From Rubinisphaera margarita (lineage in GTDB: Bacteria; Planctomycetota; Planctomycetia; Planctomycetales; Planctomycetaceae), in the NCBI RefSeq assembly GCF_022267515.1, contig NZ_JAKFGB010000014.1:744001-808000 (forward strand): a stretch of 64,000 nt of DNA, read 5' to 3'. Made by a program: the position numbers and the translations under genes. The notes beneath the pieces are model-generated. The model was not told the origin of the DNA, searched no databases, and worked only from the letters and a program-made list of their open reading frames with translations. This document shows positions 1 to 8,385 of this stretch, piece by piece; positions within the stretch are counted from its first letter, which is position 1, and the number at the start of each line of letters is the position of its first letter.

Positions 1-401
1 CGTCTGCAGAAACAAGACAGAAACTCATATTTAAACTCCTCATGTTTGAGTCGGGCTGACACCTGCTGGGCAGACTGGACAACGCATCCTTAGCGTCGAC
101 TTCACCCCGACGGTGAATAACAGGGAGCATTGTGCAATCCCCAATTCGCGGGAGCTTCGCGGCTGACGAACGCCGGCCAAAAGCACAGCAGGGACTGCAA
201 AATCTCCCGTTTTTGCAGTCAGACAAGCGGGAATAGATCACTGTCGGAGGTACGTGCCGCCATAGTAGAGTGGGAAGCGAATTTGGCGATCAAATGCTTA
301 GGCGGACTAGCCCATTCGGGAGGATGTAAATGGCCGAATTCAATCCGTCGTCCAAATTCAACTTGTGAACACGATGGAAGCACATCGTCAAAGACCAAAA
401 G
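1..401. other. No convincing gene
   Basis: Both strands were read. The only open frame of any length (130-432, plus strand) has no family features and runs through a terminator hairpin, so it is not called. The stretch is less GC-rich than most of the window, which fits the edge of an accessory region. Confidence 0.5.
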
Positions 402-430
402 AAAAAGACCCTCTCAGCGAGAAGGTCTTT
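402..430 (-). terminator. Rho-independent terminator of the 459-1136 gene
   Basis: Read on the minus strand, AAAGACC and TCTC pair with GAGA and GGTCTTT around a three-base loop, and the hairpin runs into a T-tract (TTTTTC). It lies 29 bases after the stop codon of the minus-strand gene. Confidence 0.7.
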
Positions 431-458
431 GAATTTCGATTCGACGCATAGATAGCTT

Positions 459-1136
459 CTAATCGTCAATCAGGTGAATTTGCCCGCCCGGGAAGTTGAA
501 GCGTTGAGTTCCCCGACCAACTGATTCAAAGCAAGCCAGTAATTGAGACGGGAAGCCTGGAATCAGTTTGAGTGCGTGCCGCCGTTGAGAAACGATATTC
601 TCACGGGCATCGGCACCGAAGGAAAAGTGATCCATTGGTTTGTTCTCCTTGGCGTGCTCGCAGGCCAAAAGGAAGAAGTCCCAGACCGCGTGCTTATTAC
701 CCCATGTGATCTCAAGGAGTTCTGTTTGCCACCAGACGGTACGCGAGTAACGTTCAATGACCAGGTGCCCTCGATTAATAGCTTCGCATTGGGAGAGATT
801 GATCGGTTCCTCTCCACCTTCACGAAGCAACCAGTCCGCCTTGCTGTCGGAGAGCCAGCCAAGACGACGCCCGACCTCGATTACCGACCGCTGATAGGAC
901 AAATTGTGGAGCTTTTGCAACCATGCTACGGTCGTACGGTGATCATTTAATGCTTGATAGAACTCACCGCCGAGGCGTTTCTTTTCCTCAGGAGTGAGGA
1001 CTTCCTCCCAGACCCGTGCCGCGATCGGAGGAGTCAGGACATATTGCCGAATTCGGTGGAACTCTTCGACCGCTCGCGAGTTCGGTGAAGCCTCATTGGG
1101 CTCAGGAACTCCCGAGTGAGTGATCTTCGCAATCAT
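459..1136 (-). CDS. Hypothetical protein (225 aa)
   Basis: A complete minus-strand frame starting ATG and closed by a good terminator just downstream, which supports it as a real gene. The protein is soluble, with no signal peptide or membrane segment, and is rich in Trp, Arg and Glu. The N-terminal 40 residues are polar; the rest looks alpha-helical. I recognise no catalytic motif and assign no function. It lies at the outer edge of the region holding two site-specific recombinases, so it may be cargo of an integrated element, but no attachment site is visible. A short frame (1102-1308) overlaps its 5' end. Confidence 0.65.
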   Translation of the reverse strand: MIAKITHSGVPEPNEASPNSRAVEEFHRIRQYVLTPPIAARVWEEVLTPEEKKRLGGEFYQALNDHRTTVAWLQKLHNLSYQRSVIEVGRRLGWLSDSKADWLLREGGEEPINLSQCEAINRGHLVIERYSRTVWWQTELLEITWGNKHAVWDFFLLACEHAKENKPMDHFSFGADARENIVSQRRHALKLIPGFPSQLLACFESVGRGTQRFNFPGGQIHLIDD

Positions 1137-1308
1137 TGCTATTTGACCTCCATGCTGGAATCGTGGTTAAACACTTCGAAAGATTAAATCGCTTACAAAG
1201 GCCCGCGCTAATAGCGCTTTCCGAAAATTCTCTGAATCTTTCGAAATCGTGGTACGCAACCTCAGAAAAATACTCGATCGCCGCTTCGTCATCGATCCTT
1301 CTCGACAT
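1102..1308 (-). CDS. Possible small protein upstream of the 225-aa gene
   Basis: A 68-residue minus-strand frame whose 3' end overlaps the next gene by 35 bases. The N-terminal half is acidic and looks like helical protein sequence. The C-terminal third has no such character, and there is no clear ribosome binding site. It could equally be a chance frame in the leader of the neighbouring gene. Confidence 0.2.
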   Translation of the reverse strand: MSRRIDDEAAIEYFSEVAYHDFERFREFSESAISAGLCKRFNLSKCLTTIPAWRSNSNDCEDHSLGSS

Positions 1309-1578
1309 GAGTCATGTTCTTGGATAGCTAAAACGCTGTCACCATACTTGCCGCAGAAAGTTCGCTGATTTAGCTCGTCCAACGTTGCTCCTGCTCCGAC
1401 AAGACACACCGAGCCGAACTTAGATCGGTCCGACGCTATGCCATAACATCTTTGGACGAGCCTAAGTTGCCGCCGCATTCGCGAGGAACGATTCTGCCGC
1501 GAATCCCAGAGCGCACACTGCGATGTGTTGGACCTTTCCCCGGTCCATTTACATCACAGGTCTCATGGGGCGGCGATT

Positions 1579-1884
1579 GTGAGAACGGACTGGCTGACAG
1601 CGCAGGAAGCAGCTGAGCGTCTGGGGATTTCAGTCCTCACACTGTATGACTGGCTTGCGCAGTCTAATCGCGGCAAGTTCATGCTTCGCGGACAGGCCTT
1701 TTCGATCGACTATCTGCAGGGCGGACGCCGTGGTCAGGGGCGAATCCGCATCGAAGCCGACGAGATCGACCGTATGCTCGACGCGATGCGCGTTAAACCG
1801 CGGCAACGGCCTAGGAGACGCGTTCCAATGCCGCAACAACATTATCCCGGAATTACCGTGAAGCTTGGCTACCCGGGCCAGTAG
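1579..1884 (+). CDS. Excisionase-like helix-turn-helix protein
   Basis: The first 30 residues carry a winged-HTH signature of the AlpA/Xis/MerR-like type: WLTAQEAAERLGIS followed by LTLYDWL. This fold binds DNA as a recombination directionality factor or small regulator. The tail is basic (KPRQRPRRR). I chose the GTG at 1579 because it puts the HTH directly at the N terminus; an upstream in-frame start at 1525 adds 18 unremarkable residues. The product is 101 aa. It converges on the two tandem tyrosine recombinases and ends 28 bases from the nearer one, as expected for an excisionase partner. That pairing is inferred from position only. Confidence 0.65.
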   Translation: MRTDWLTAQEAAERLGISVLTLYDWLAQSNRGKFMLRGQAFSIDYLQGGRRGQGRIRIEADEIDRMLDAMRVKPRQRPRRRVPMPQQHYPGITVKLGYPGQ

Positions 1885-1912
1885 CTCGTCCGTCGCTATT
1901 GCCGAAGCCCGT

Positions 1913-3043
1913 TTACATCCCCAGCGCCGACCACAGTGGGGCTTGATAGTGCTGGCCCCACTCTCTGCCGTAGTGATTGAATGCCACCTGCGGTGTATCT
2001 CCCATCAGCTCGGCGAGGACTTCAATCGAACATCCTTTCCCCTCATTCCAGTATCCCGAAAGCATGCGATGAGCGAACGTATGGCGGCAGGTGTACGTCG
2101 AGTACCGCTTGAGAAGAGGGCTTTCATCCCAGCCCGCCCGCTTGCGAAGTCGGAAGAATTGCTGTTTTCCAATGTCTTTGCTCCACACCGTGCCTCGTGC
2201 ATTCCTAAAGATCGGTCGGGACGGGTCGCCTTCGGACTTATTAATGAGACGACGAATTAACTCGGCAACTTCGGCACGGACTGGAATCAGGCGAGTCTTG
2301 CCGGTCTTCGTTGCAGCAACTCGCCACTGCATTCCACGATTCGTTTCCACAACATTCTGGGACGTTAGCCGTGCCAACTCGCTGTAAGGTCGAAGTCCGG
2401 TGTGGATGCACGCGAAAAGGAAGTCCCTGAACTGCTGACTGGTCGAATCGTAAAGAACCTGCTCGTCCTTAGGAGTAAACGAATAGAGCCGAGGTCGCTG
2501 TGGTGGCTTTTTGAGACCGATGAGCGGGTTGCGGACAGACAGAGTCTCTTCGGCAGACTTGAAGGCCGACTTAACGGCTGTGATCGCGTGTCTTCTGGTG
2601 ACAGGGGATCGCCACGTGGCGTGGCTCTCCACCCAGTGATCAACATGACCTTTCTGAAGCTCCGAGGACGGCAAGGCACCGCAATATCCGCAGAAATCGT
2701 TGAGGTAGCGGGCCTGCTCATCAAAATGATTTCTGGTCATTGCTCCGAGTTTCATCCGCCGCTCACAACGGACCAGATACTCAGAACAGACATCGGCGAC
2801 GCGAGTGGCTACAGAAATCGACTTTTCTGCCGCTGGTTGCCACTCGCCGTTCGCCTTTACACGAGCCAGCGCCAATTCAGCAGCCTGAACGTTGTCCTGA
2901 CCACGGATCGGATATCCAGATTCGTTCGTTAGCCGGACACGAGACTTCGTGCCGGGTTGTGTGTAGTACCACGTATCGGTTTGCTTCCAATACCATGCCC
3001 GACCGCGAGAGCGGCGACGCTTGGGCTGTGAAGGTTTCCCCAT
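1913..3043 (-). CDS. Tyrosine recombinase / integrase (second of a tandem pair)
   Basis: A 376-aa phage-integrase family protein. It has a basic N terminus, a SAM-like core-binding region, and a C-terminal catalytic domain with the first arginine in HTGLRPYSELARL, a beta-hairpin lysine in TKTGK, box II TCRHTFAHRML, and the nucleophile tyrosine at about residue 358 in NHYGREW. Two usual positions differ from the canonical set: Tyr stands where box II normally has His three residues before Arg, and Asp where a His/Trp usually follows Gly (MGDTP). The start is placed at 3043 because AGGGGAG lies just upstream; an ATG at 3082 would overlap the previous gene. It begins two bases after that gene's stop codon, so the pair is co-transcribed. 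Confidence 0.88.
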   Translation of the reverse strand: MGKPSQPKRRRSRGRAWYWKQTDTWYYTQPGTKSRVRLTNESGYPIRGQDNVQAAELALARVKANGEWQPAAEKSISVATRVADVCSEYLVRCERRMKLGAMTRNHFDEQARYLNDFCGYCGALPSSELQKGHVDHWVESHATWRSPVTRRHAITAVKSAFKSAEETLSVRNPLIGLKKPPQRPRLYSFTPKDEQVLYDSTSQQFRDFLFACIHTGLRPYSELARLTSQNVVETNRGMQWRVAATKTGKTRLIPVRAEVAELIRRLINKSEGDPSRPIFRNARGTVWSKDIGKQQFFRLRKRAGWDESPLLKRYSTYTCRHTFAHRMLSGYWNEGKGCSIEVLAELMGDTPQVAFNHYGREWGQHYQAPLWSALGM

Positions 3044-3045
3044 TC

Positions 3046-4293
3046 TCAAGCTCCCCTGGATTTTGAAGATGATCGCCGACACTTCGTACTCTTGCCAGGA
3101 ATGGGGGACCGCTTTCCGGGTTTCGTCTGCTTCGTGGATTTCTGCGGAGACGAACTGCTTGATCGTGCAGCGCTATCGCCAATCGCCTGCCAGAGCGGTT
3201 CCTGGTAGTGCTGTGCCCATTCCCGACCATAGTGCCGAAACGTTGTGGCAGGCGTGTCGCCGATCAGCTCTGCCACTGTTTCTATTGAAGCTCCGACCCC
3301 GCCATTCCAAAACCCGGACAGCATCCGATGCACGAAGGTGTGACGGCACGTATAGCACGCGTAGCTTCCCCGCACTGGATCTTCACTCCAGCCAAGTTTG
3401 GACTTCACTCTAAGATAGTGGCTGACGCCGTTTGTAGATTTCCACGGTCTATCCCTGGAATTCCGAAACAGCGGTTTGCCGGACCCCTTTGGCGCCGACT
3501 TCATCAATTCGCGGGTCAGTTTGGCGACCTCAGGACGAACAGGAATCTTGCGTGGCTTGTCGGTCTTGCTGGAGTAGACCCGCCACATCATTCCGCGATC
3601 ATGCTCTTCGACGTCATCCGCAGTCAGACGGGCGAGTTCGCAAAACGGACGGAGTCCGGTGCGAAATGCGGCAAAGAGAAAGTCTCGAAATCGGTCGTTG
3701 CAGACCTCGTAGATCTTCTGCTCATCGTCTGGAGAAATCGACTGCAATCGTGGATTTTCTTTGGGCTTCTTCAAGCCTTTGAGCGGATTGACCAAGCCGT
3801 ACATTTCTTCGGCGCGATTGAATGCGGCTTGAGTGATCGCGATCGCGCATCTCCGCGTTGCGGAACTCTTCCATGTCGGATGGCAGTCAATCCAGTCTTG
3901 CACATGCACCTTCTTAAACTCGGAAAGTGGCATCGCTCCGCAGAATTCGCACAGGCTGTTCAACCAGTAAACAGCATTGTTGCGATAGCCCTGGCTGACC
4001 GAACCATTCGCAACGCCTCGCTCGCAATACTGCAGATACTCCGAGCAGACGTTGACGACCTTCCAGTTTCCGCGATTAGGAGCGGAGTCCTGGTTCGACC
4101 ATGTCAACTTTTCACGAGCCAGTGCAATCTCGGCTTCACGCTTGTTGCCCTTTCCGCGGATTCGCTCGCCGTTTTCATCCAACAATGGAATCCGCTTCTT
4201 CGTCCCTGGCTCGGTATAGTACCACGAGTCCGTCTGTTTCCAGTGCCAGGCTGAGCCATGCGACTGCCGACGCTTCTTGGGCCCTGATTTCAT
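3046..4293 (-). CDS. Tyrosine recombinase / integrase (first of a tandem pair)
   Basis: A 415-aa paralogue of the next gene, clearly alike along its length (both start with a basic stretch and WKQTD.WYYT.PGTK). Catalytic features: arginine in RTGLRPFCELARL, box II TCRHTFVHRML, GDTP, and tyrosine about residue 355 in RHYGREW. It shares the Tyr-for-His and Asp-for-His/Trp changes. It carries an extra basic Ser/Lys/Pro-rich tail of about 45 residues after the catalytic domain that its partner lacks. GGGAGAG lies just before the ATG. Tandem duplication followed by divergence is the simplest origin; whether the two act together on one target is unknown. Confidence 0.88.
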   Translation of the reverse strand: MKSGPKKRRQSHGSAWHWKQTDSWYYTEPGTKKRIPLLDENGERIRGKGNKREAEIALAREKLTWSNQDSAPNRGNWKVVNVCSEYLQYCERGVANGSVSQGYRNNAVYWLNSLCEFCGAMPLSEFKKVHVQDWIDCHPTWKSSATRRCAIAITQAAFNRAEEMYGLVNPLKGLKKPKENPRLQSISPDDEQKIYEVCNDRFRDFLFAAFRTGLRPFCELARLTADDVEEHDRGMMWRVYSSKTDKPRKIPVRPEVAKLTRELMKSAPKGSGKPLFRNSRDRPWKSTNGVSHYLRVKSKLGWSEDPVRGSYACYTCRHTFVHRMLSGFWNGGVGASIETVAELIGDTPATTFRHYGREWAQHYQEPLWQAIGDSAARSSSSSPQKSTKQTKPGKRSPIPGKSTKCRRSSSKSRGA

Positions 4294-4404
4294 ATTGCTC
4301 TCCCGTTGAGCGTGGAAATGTTGGCGGTCGATTGACCATCGAACCGAATCGACTGATACTCATTGAGTACACCAGTGTTTTGCTCACACAACTGGAGAAC
4401 ACAA

Positions 4405-5913
4405 ATGGCATTCAACACCGCCACGCTCCCCAGAACCGTTCATCCCTACGGATATTTACTACACAAATTAACTACACTGCTTCTTACCTCTTCGACATTC
4501 TACGTGGGATTTGGTTCGGCAGAAATAGCACTTTCAGCAGCTAAGGACGATGTACCTAATGTGCTCATCATCTACACCGATGACCAGGGCTACGGCGACG
4601 TCGGCTGCTTCGGAGCCGAAGGATACGAGACGCCGAATCTCGACCAGATGGCCGCTGAGGGACGGAAATTCACCAATTTCTACGTGTCCCAGGCGGTCTG
4701 CAGTGCCTCGCGAGTTGCCCTCCTGACGGGCTGCTACAACGTTCGCGTCGGTATCGGCGGTGCATTGAACCATCGGTCGACGATCGGCATCAATGCCGAG
4801 GAAATGACACTCGGCGAGCTCGTCAAACAGAAGGGCTACGCCACGGCTGCTTACGGCAAATGGCATCTCGGCTATCAGAAGAAGTTCCTGCCGATGCAGC
4901 ACGGCTTCGATGACTACTTCGGCCTGCCGTATTCCAACGATATGTGGCCCTATCACCCGGCTTACATCAATCTGCCGGACGACCAGAAGCACAAGAAAGG
5001 CTTCCCCGATCTGCCGCTGATCTCAGGCAATGAGGTCGTCAACGCGGCCGTTACTCCGGAGGACCAGACGCACCTCACAACCTGGTACACCGAGCACGCC
5101 GTAAAGTTCATCGAAGACCATAAGGACGAGCCGTTCCTCGTCTATCTGGCTCACTCGATGCCCCACGTTCCGCTCTACGTTTCCGACAAGTTCAAAGGGG
5201 ACTCAGAGCAGGGGACCTATGGCGATGTGATTCAGGAAATCGACTGGTCCGTCGGACAGGTGCTCGACACGCTGAAGAAGAACGGCCTCGACGAAAACAC
5301 TTTGGTCATCTTCACTTCCGACAACGGCCCCTGGCTCAGCTACGGCAATCACGCCGGTTCGGCCGGCCCGTTCCGCGAAGGCAAGGGAACGACCTGGGAA
5401 GGGGGCGTTCGCGAGCCGTGTATCATGCGCTGGCCTGGCCGCATTCCCGCTGGAACCGTCTGCGATGAACTCGCGGCCACGATCGACATCTTCCCGACCA
5501 TCGCGGCTCTGGCAGATGCTCCGCTGCCGGATCACAAGATTGACGGACTCGATATTCGCCCGCTCATGTTCGAGGAAGACGCCAAAACCCCGCACGACGT
5601 CTATTACTTCTACTGGGGCCGGGAGCTGCAGGCGATCCGCAGTGGCGACTGGAAACTCCACTTCCCCCACGGATACCGCAGTTTAACAGGCGAGCCGGGC
5701 ATGGATGGCGTCCCCAACGGGTACACGCAGGCGAGGACTGGACTGGCTCTGTATAATCTCAAGAAGGACCCGGGAGAATCGAACGACGTGAAGGACCAGC
5801 ATCCAGACGTTGTGAAGAAACTCCAGCAGCTTGCCGAAGAAGCCCGCAGGGAACTGGGCGATTCGGCAACGAAGCAGCAGGGCTCGGGTGTCCGCGAACC
5901 GGGGCGCATTTAA
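4405..5913 (+). CDS. Secreted arylsulfatase-type sulfatase
   Basis: A formylglycine-dependent sulfatase of 502 aa that hydrolyses sulfate esters. The metal-binding start of the domain is visible as IIYTDDQGYGDVGCFG. The active-site cysteine is in CSASRVALLTG, a C-x-A-S-R version of the usual C-x-P-S-R motif; this cysteine is oxidised to formylglycine by a dedicated enzyme. KWHLGY and TSDNGPW are further sulfatase motifs. The start at 4405 is preferred over 4363 because GGAG precedes it at good spacing. A hydrophobic N-terminal stretch (LLHKLTTLLLTSS) indicates export. Substrate cannot be read from the sequence; sulfated polysaccharides are typical for planctomycetes. No anti-sulfatase-maturation gene is nearby. 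Confidence 0.9.
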   Translation: MAFNTATLPRTVHPYGYLLHKLTTLLLTSSTFYVGFGSAEIALSAAKDDVPNVLIIYTDDQGYGDVGCFGAEGYETPNLDQMAAEGRKFTNFYVSQAVCSASRVALLTGCYNVRVGIGGALNHRSTIGINAEEMTLGELVKQKGYATAAYGKWHLGYQKKFLPMQHGFDDYFGLPYSNDMWPYHPAYINLPDDQKHKKGFPDLPLISGNEVVNAAVTPEDQTHLTTWYTEHAVKFIEDHKDEPFLVYLAHSMPHVPLYVSDKFKGDSEQGTYGDVIQEIDWSVGQVLDTLKKNGLDENTLVIFTSDNGPWLSYGNHAGSAGPFREGKGTTWEGGVREPCIMRWPGRIPAGTVCDELAATIDIFPTIAALADAPLPDHKIDGLDIRPLMFEEDAKTPHDVYYFYWGRELQAIRSGDWKLHFPHGYRSLTGEPGMDGVPNGYTQARTGLALYNLKKDPGESNDVKDQHPDVVKKLQQLAEEARRELGDSATKQQGSGVREPGRI

Positions 5914-6107
5914 CCTCAGGTTCCCTCACCGCCGTCGCAGTAACTACTTTTGAGTCAACAGATTAACCGGTGTGGATGCGATCGGCGACAAGTTTCCGCC
6001 GAATCGCCACACGCCCCCCGTCCACGCTTGAATTCCCGTTCGATTCTTATCAACCTTTGCGGGAATTCAGAAATCAGCTGACAATTTCAACTGACAGGAA
6101 ATAATCG

Positions 6108-7139
6108 ATGCCTATCGCAACGCCCGAACAATACGGAAAAATGCTCGACGCCGCCCAGCAGGGCGATTACGCCTACCCGGCGATCAACATTTCGTCGCTG
6201 GTCACGCTCAACGCGGCTCTCAAGGGCTTTGCGGACAAGAAGTCGGACGGGATCATTCAGGTTTCGATCGGTGGCGGTAAGTTCGCTTCCGGTCTGAACG
6301 TCGGCTGCTCGGTCGAAGGGGGAATCGTGCTCGCCGAAGCCGCCCATCGCCTGGCCGCCAAGTACGATGTCCTCATCGCTCTGCACACCGACCACTGCCA
6401 GCCGGACAAGGTCGACAGCTTCCTCAAGCCGCTCATCGCCGAAACCGCCAAATGGCGTAAAGAAGGCAAGGGCAACCTGTTCCAGTCGCACATGCTCGAC
6501 GCTTCCGAGCTGCCGCTGGAAGAGAACATGAAGCTCTCTCAGGAGCTGCTCAAGCTCTGTGCCGAGAACGAAATCATCCTCGAAGTCGAAGCGGGCGTTG
6601 TCGGCGGTGAAGAAGATGGCATCGACAACTCCGATCAGCCCGCCGACAAGCTCTACACGACTCCGGAAGACATGGTCGCCGTGTATGAAGCTCTGAACGG
6701 CCTCGGCCGCTATATGTTCGCTGCCACCTTCGGCAACGTTCACGGCAGCTACAAGCCGGGTCACGTCAAGCTGCGTCCGGATATCCTCAAGCAGGGTCAG
6801 GACGCCGTGATCGCCAAGTACGGCAAGGAAGCGATGTTCGACCTCGTCTTCCACGGCGGCTCGGGCACTCCGAACGAGCAGATCCGCGAAACGCTGGCTT
6901 ACGGCGTCGTGAAGATGAACATCGACACCGATACCCAGTACGCCTTCACCCGCCCGATCGCCGATCACATGTTCAAGAACTACGACGGCGTTCTGAAAAC
7001 CGATGGCGAAGTCGGTAACAAGAAAGCCTACGATCCCCGCGCTTACCTCAAGGCCGCCGAAAAGGGCGTGGCCAATCGTCTGGGCGAAGCCTGCGACGAC
7101 CTGCTGAGCAGCGGCAAGACGATCTGCGGCAAAGTCTAA
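6108..7139 (+). CDS. fbaA: Class II fructose-bisphosphate aldolase
   Basis: A 343-aa zinc-dependent aldolase interconverting fructose 1,6-bisphosphate with glyceraldehyde 3-phosphate and dihydroxyacetone phosphate in glycolysis and gluconeogenesis. Zinc ligands are seen in HTDHCQP, in GNVHGSYKPGH and in VFHGGSGTP. The phosphate-binding SIGGGKFASG and the C-terminal VKMNIDTDTQYAFTRP are typical of the long (E. coli FbaA-like) class IIA group. The ATG is preceded by ACAGGAA. It appears to be transcribed alone, ending in a strong terminator 30 bases downstream. Confidence 0.95.
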   Translation: MPIATPEQYGKMLDAAQQGDYAYPAINISSLVTLNAALKGFADKKSDGIIQVSIGGGKFASGLNVGCSVEGGIVLAEAAHRLAAKYDVLIALHTDHCQPDKVDSFLKPLIAETAKWRKEGKGNLFQSHMLDASELPLEENMKLSQELLKLCAENEIILEVEAGVVGGEEDGIDNSDQPADKLYTTPEDMVAVYEALNGLGRYMFAATFGNVHGSYKPGHVKLRPDILKQGQDAVIAKYGKEAMFDLVFHGGSGTPNEQIRETLAYGVVKMNIDTDTQYAFTRPIADHMFKNYDGVLKTDGEVGNKKAYDPRAYLKAAEKGVANRLGEACDDLLSSGKTICGKV

Positions 7140-7168
7140 TTTGCCTGATCGCCAATCGCACCGAAACG

Positions 7169-7198
7169 AGCCGGACGGGTTTCCCTCCGGCTTTTTTT
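7169..7198 (+). terminator. Terminator after fbaA
   Basis: AGCCGGA (7169-7175) pairs perfectly with TCCGGCT (7186-7192), followed by a run of seven T. It sits 30 bases after the aldolase stop codon. Confidence 0.9.
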
Positions 7199-7506
7199 AT
7201 TAGTTGATCGAGTTTACGAACAGGGTAGCCCCGGTTGCTCTGCTACCGGGGCCGACGAAGTCGGCAAGAGGTCCCGTCCGTACGCACGAGGTTCAAACAC
7301 GAAGGGTGGCCCGTCCGCCACAGTGGGCGGGTCGCGACAGCGACAAGAGGCTGCGCCATCCGCGTGTTGAACGGAAATCGTGCGGTCCGCAAGGTCATTT
7401 CAGGCGTGACACAGGCCAATGAGTTTGACGGAGTCGTACCCCGGATCGAGAGCACATTTGCTGGGTTAAGCCTGCGGCTTCCCAGCCTACTGGCGAAAGG
7501 ATCGAA
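7199..7506. repeat. Spacer with dispersed intergenic repeats
   Basis: No gene. Bases 7223-7272 (GTAGCCCCGGTTGCT... to GGCAAGAGGT) are an inverted copy of sequence at 10449-10500 and 14901-14953. Further on, GGGTGGCCCGTCCGCC and GCTGGG...CCCAGCCTAC recall motifs in the 16.4-17.2 kb and 26.9-27.2 kb spacers. The palindrome GTAGCCCCGGTTGC/TGCTACCGGGGC could fold in RNA. Confidence 0.7.
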
Positions 7507-8010
7507 ATGGACAAGGACGCTCTTTGGGACATTGTGCACGGCTGCTTCGATGAGGACGATGGCTCGTTGCCATCGATCGCCATTCAGCCTTTAACTCCCG
7601 AAGAAATCGCGTTGATCTTCGAGATATTTGTTCGAGAAGGGCGGATCACCACGGAAGAACCGGCCTTCCACGACCAGCAATCAGACAAATTGATACCGTT
7701 GGATAGCGTTAAAAATGCGGCGAGCTTAGTCGCGAACTATAAGGCCTCTCCCTTCCACTTGGTCGTTCGAGATATTTGCTTTCGCGGCCACCAGCTCCCC
7801 GAATTGGGGATGTTCGTTTTTCAGGAATCCATCGAAGTTGATTACCGAATGGGCGACGATTGGGACGCGACGACGGTATTCGCTTTCTTCGAATGGCTCA
7901 AATACCTCGTCGGTCAAACGAAGAATGGAGAACTCGCAGCCTGCACACGAGAGGGCCCGCCATTCTCTGAACAATTTGATGAAGCGTGGCATAGGTTCAT
8001 GAAGGAATAA
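7507..8010 (+). CDS. Hypothetical protein (167 aa)
   Basis: A soluble acidic protein with no signal peptide or membrane helix. AAAGGA lies five bases before the ATG, a good ribosome binding site. It is rich in Phe, Glu and Asp, with LTPEEIALIFEIF and FFEWLKYLVG helices. I recognise no family. It is flanked on both sides by dispersed palindromic repeats, so it may be a recently gained single gene, but its base composition is not strikingly different. Confidence 0.6.
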   Translation: MDKDALWDIVHGCFDEDDGSLPSIAIQPLTPEEIALIFEIFVREGRITTEEPAFHDQQSDKLIPLDSVKNAASLVANYKASPFHLVVRDICFRGHQLPELGMFVFQESIEVDYRMGDDWDATTVFAFFEWLKYLVGQTKNGELAACTREGPPFSEQFDEAWHRFMKE

Positions 8011-8385
8011 CCCAAGGTTTCGCTTCCCCCCTTCGCGGGCCACATCGTTTTGTTCCAGAATGGCAAACTTCGGGACATATTGAACCCGAGCCTCTCCTGC
8101 AGCCGTGTGCATGATTTCCGAAATCGGCCCATACCAATCGCACTGCTGGACAAGCCAGCAGTGGCACCCCTGCTGATCCGGCATGCCATCGTGGCTCTCG
8201 GGAAAAATCCCCATTCTCTGAAGGTCCTCGCTTTCCCCAGAAAACCTCTCCTCAAAAAACCGGCAGAATCCGCACAATCGGCTTGAGCCACACGACCCGC
8301 ATAGTCGAACTATCCGATATACGGTCGTGCCGCAACGCGGTACGCCGCTGATGTCGTACCGATTTTGCGAAAGGCCGGTTCTCCC
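8011..8385. repeat. Spacer with a perfect hairpin repeat
   Basis: No convincing gene. CACTGCTGG (8141-8149) and CCAGCAGTG (8155-8163) form a perfect 9-bp inverted repeat followed by GCACCCC. The same hairpin occurs in the opposite orientation at 35021-35043. Open frames on the minus strand run into the neighbouring plus-strand gene and look like chance. Confidence 0.6.

Noticed and set aside
130..432. 100-residue plus-strand frame at the left edge
   Set aside because: Ends inside a terminator hairpin of the opposite-strand gene; no domain or ribosome binding site.
8011..8290. Minus-strand frames with several cysteines (CGFCRFFEERF)
   Set aside because: They run into the reverse strand of the 167-aa gene and cross a dispersed hairpin; no ribosome binding site.
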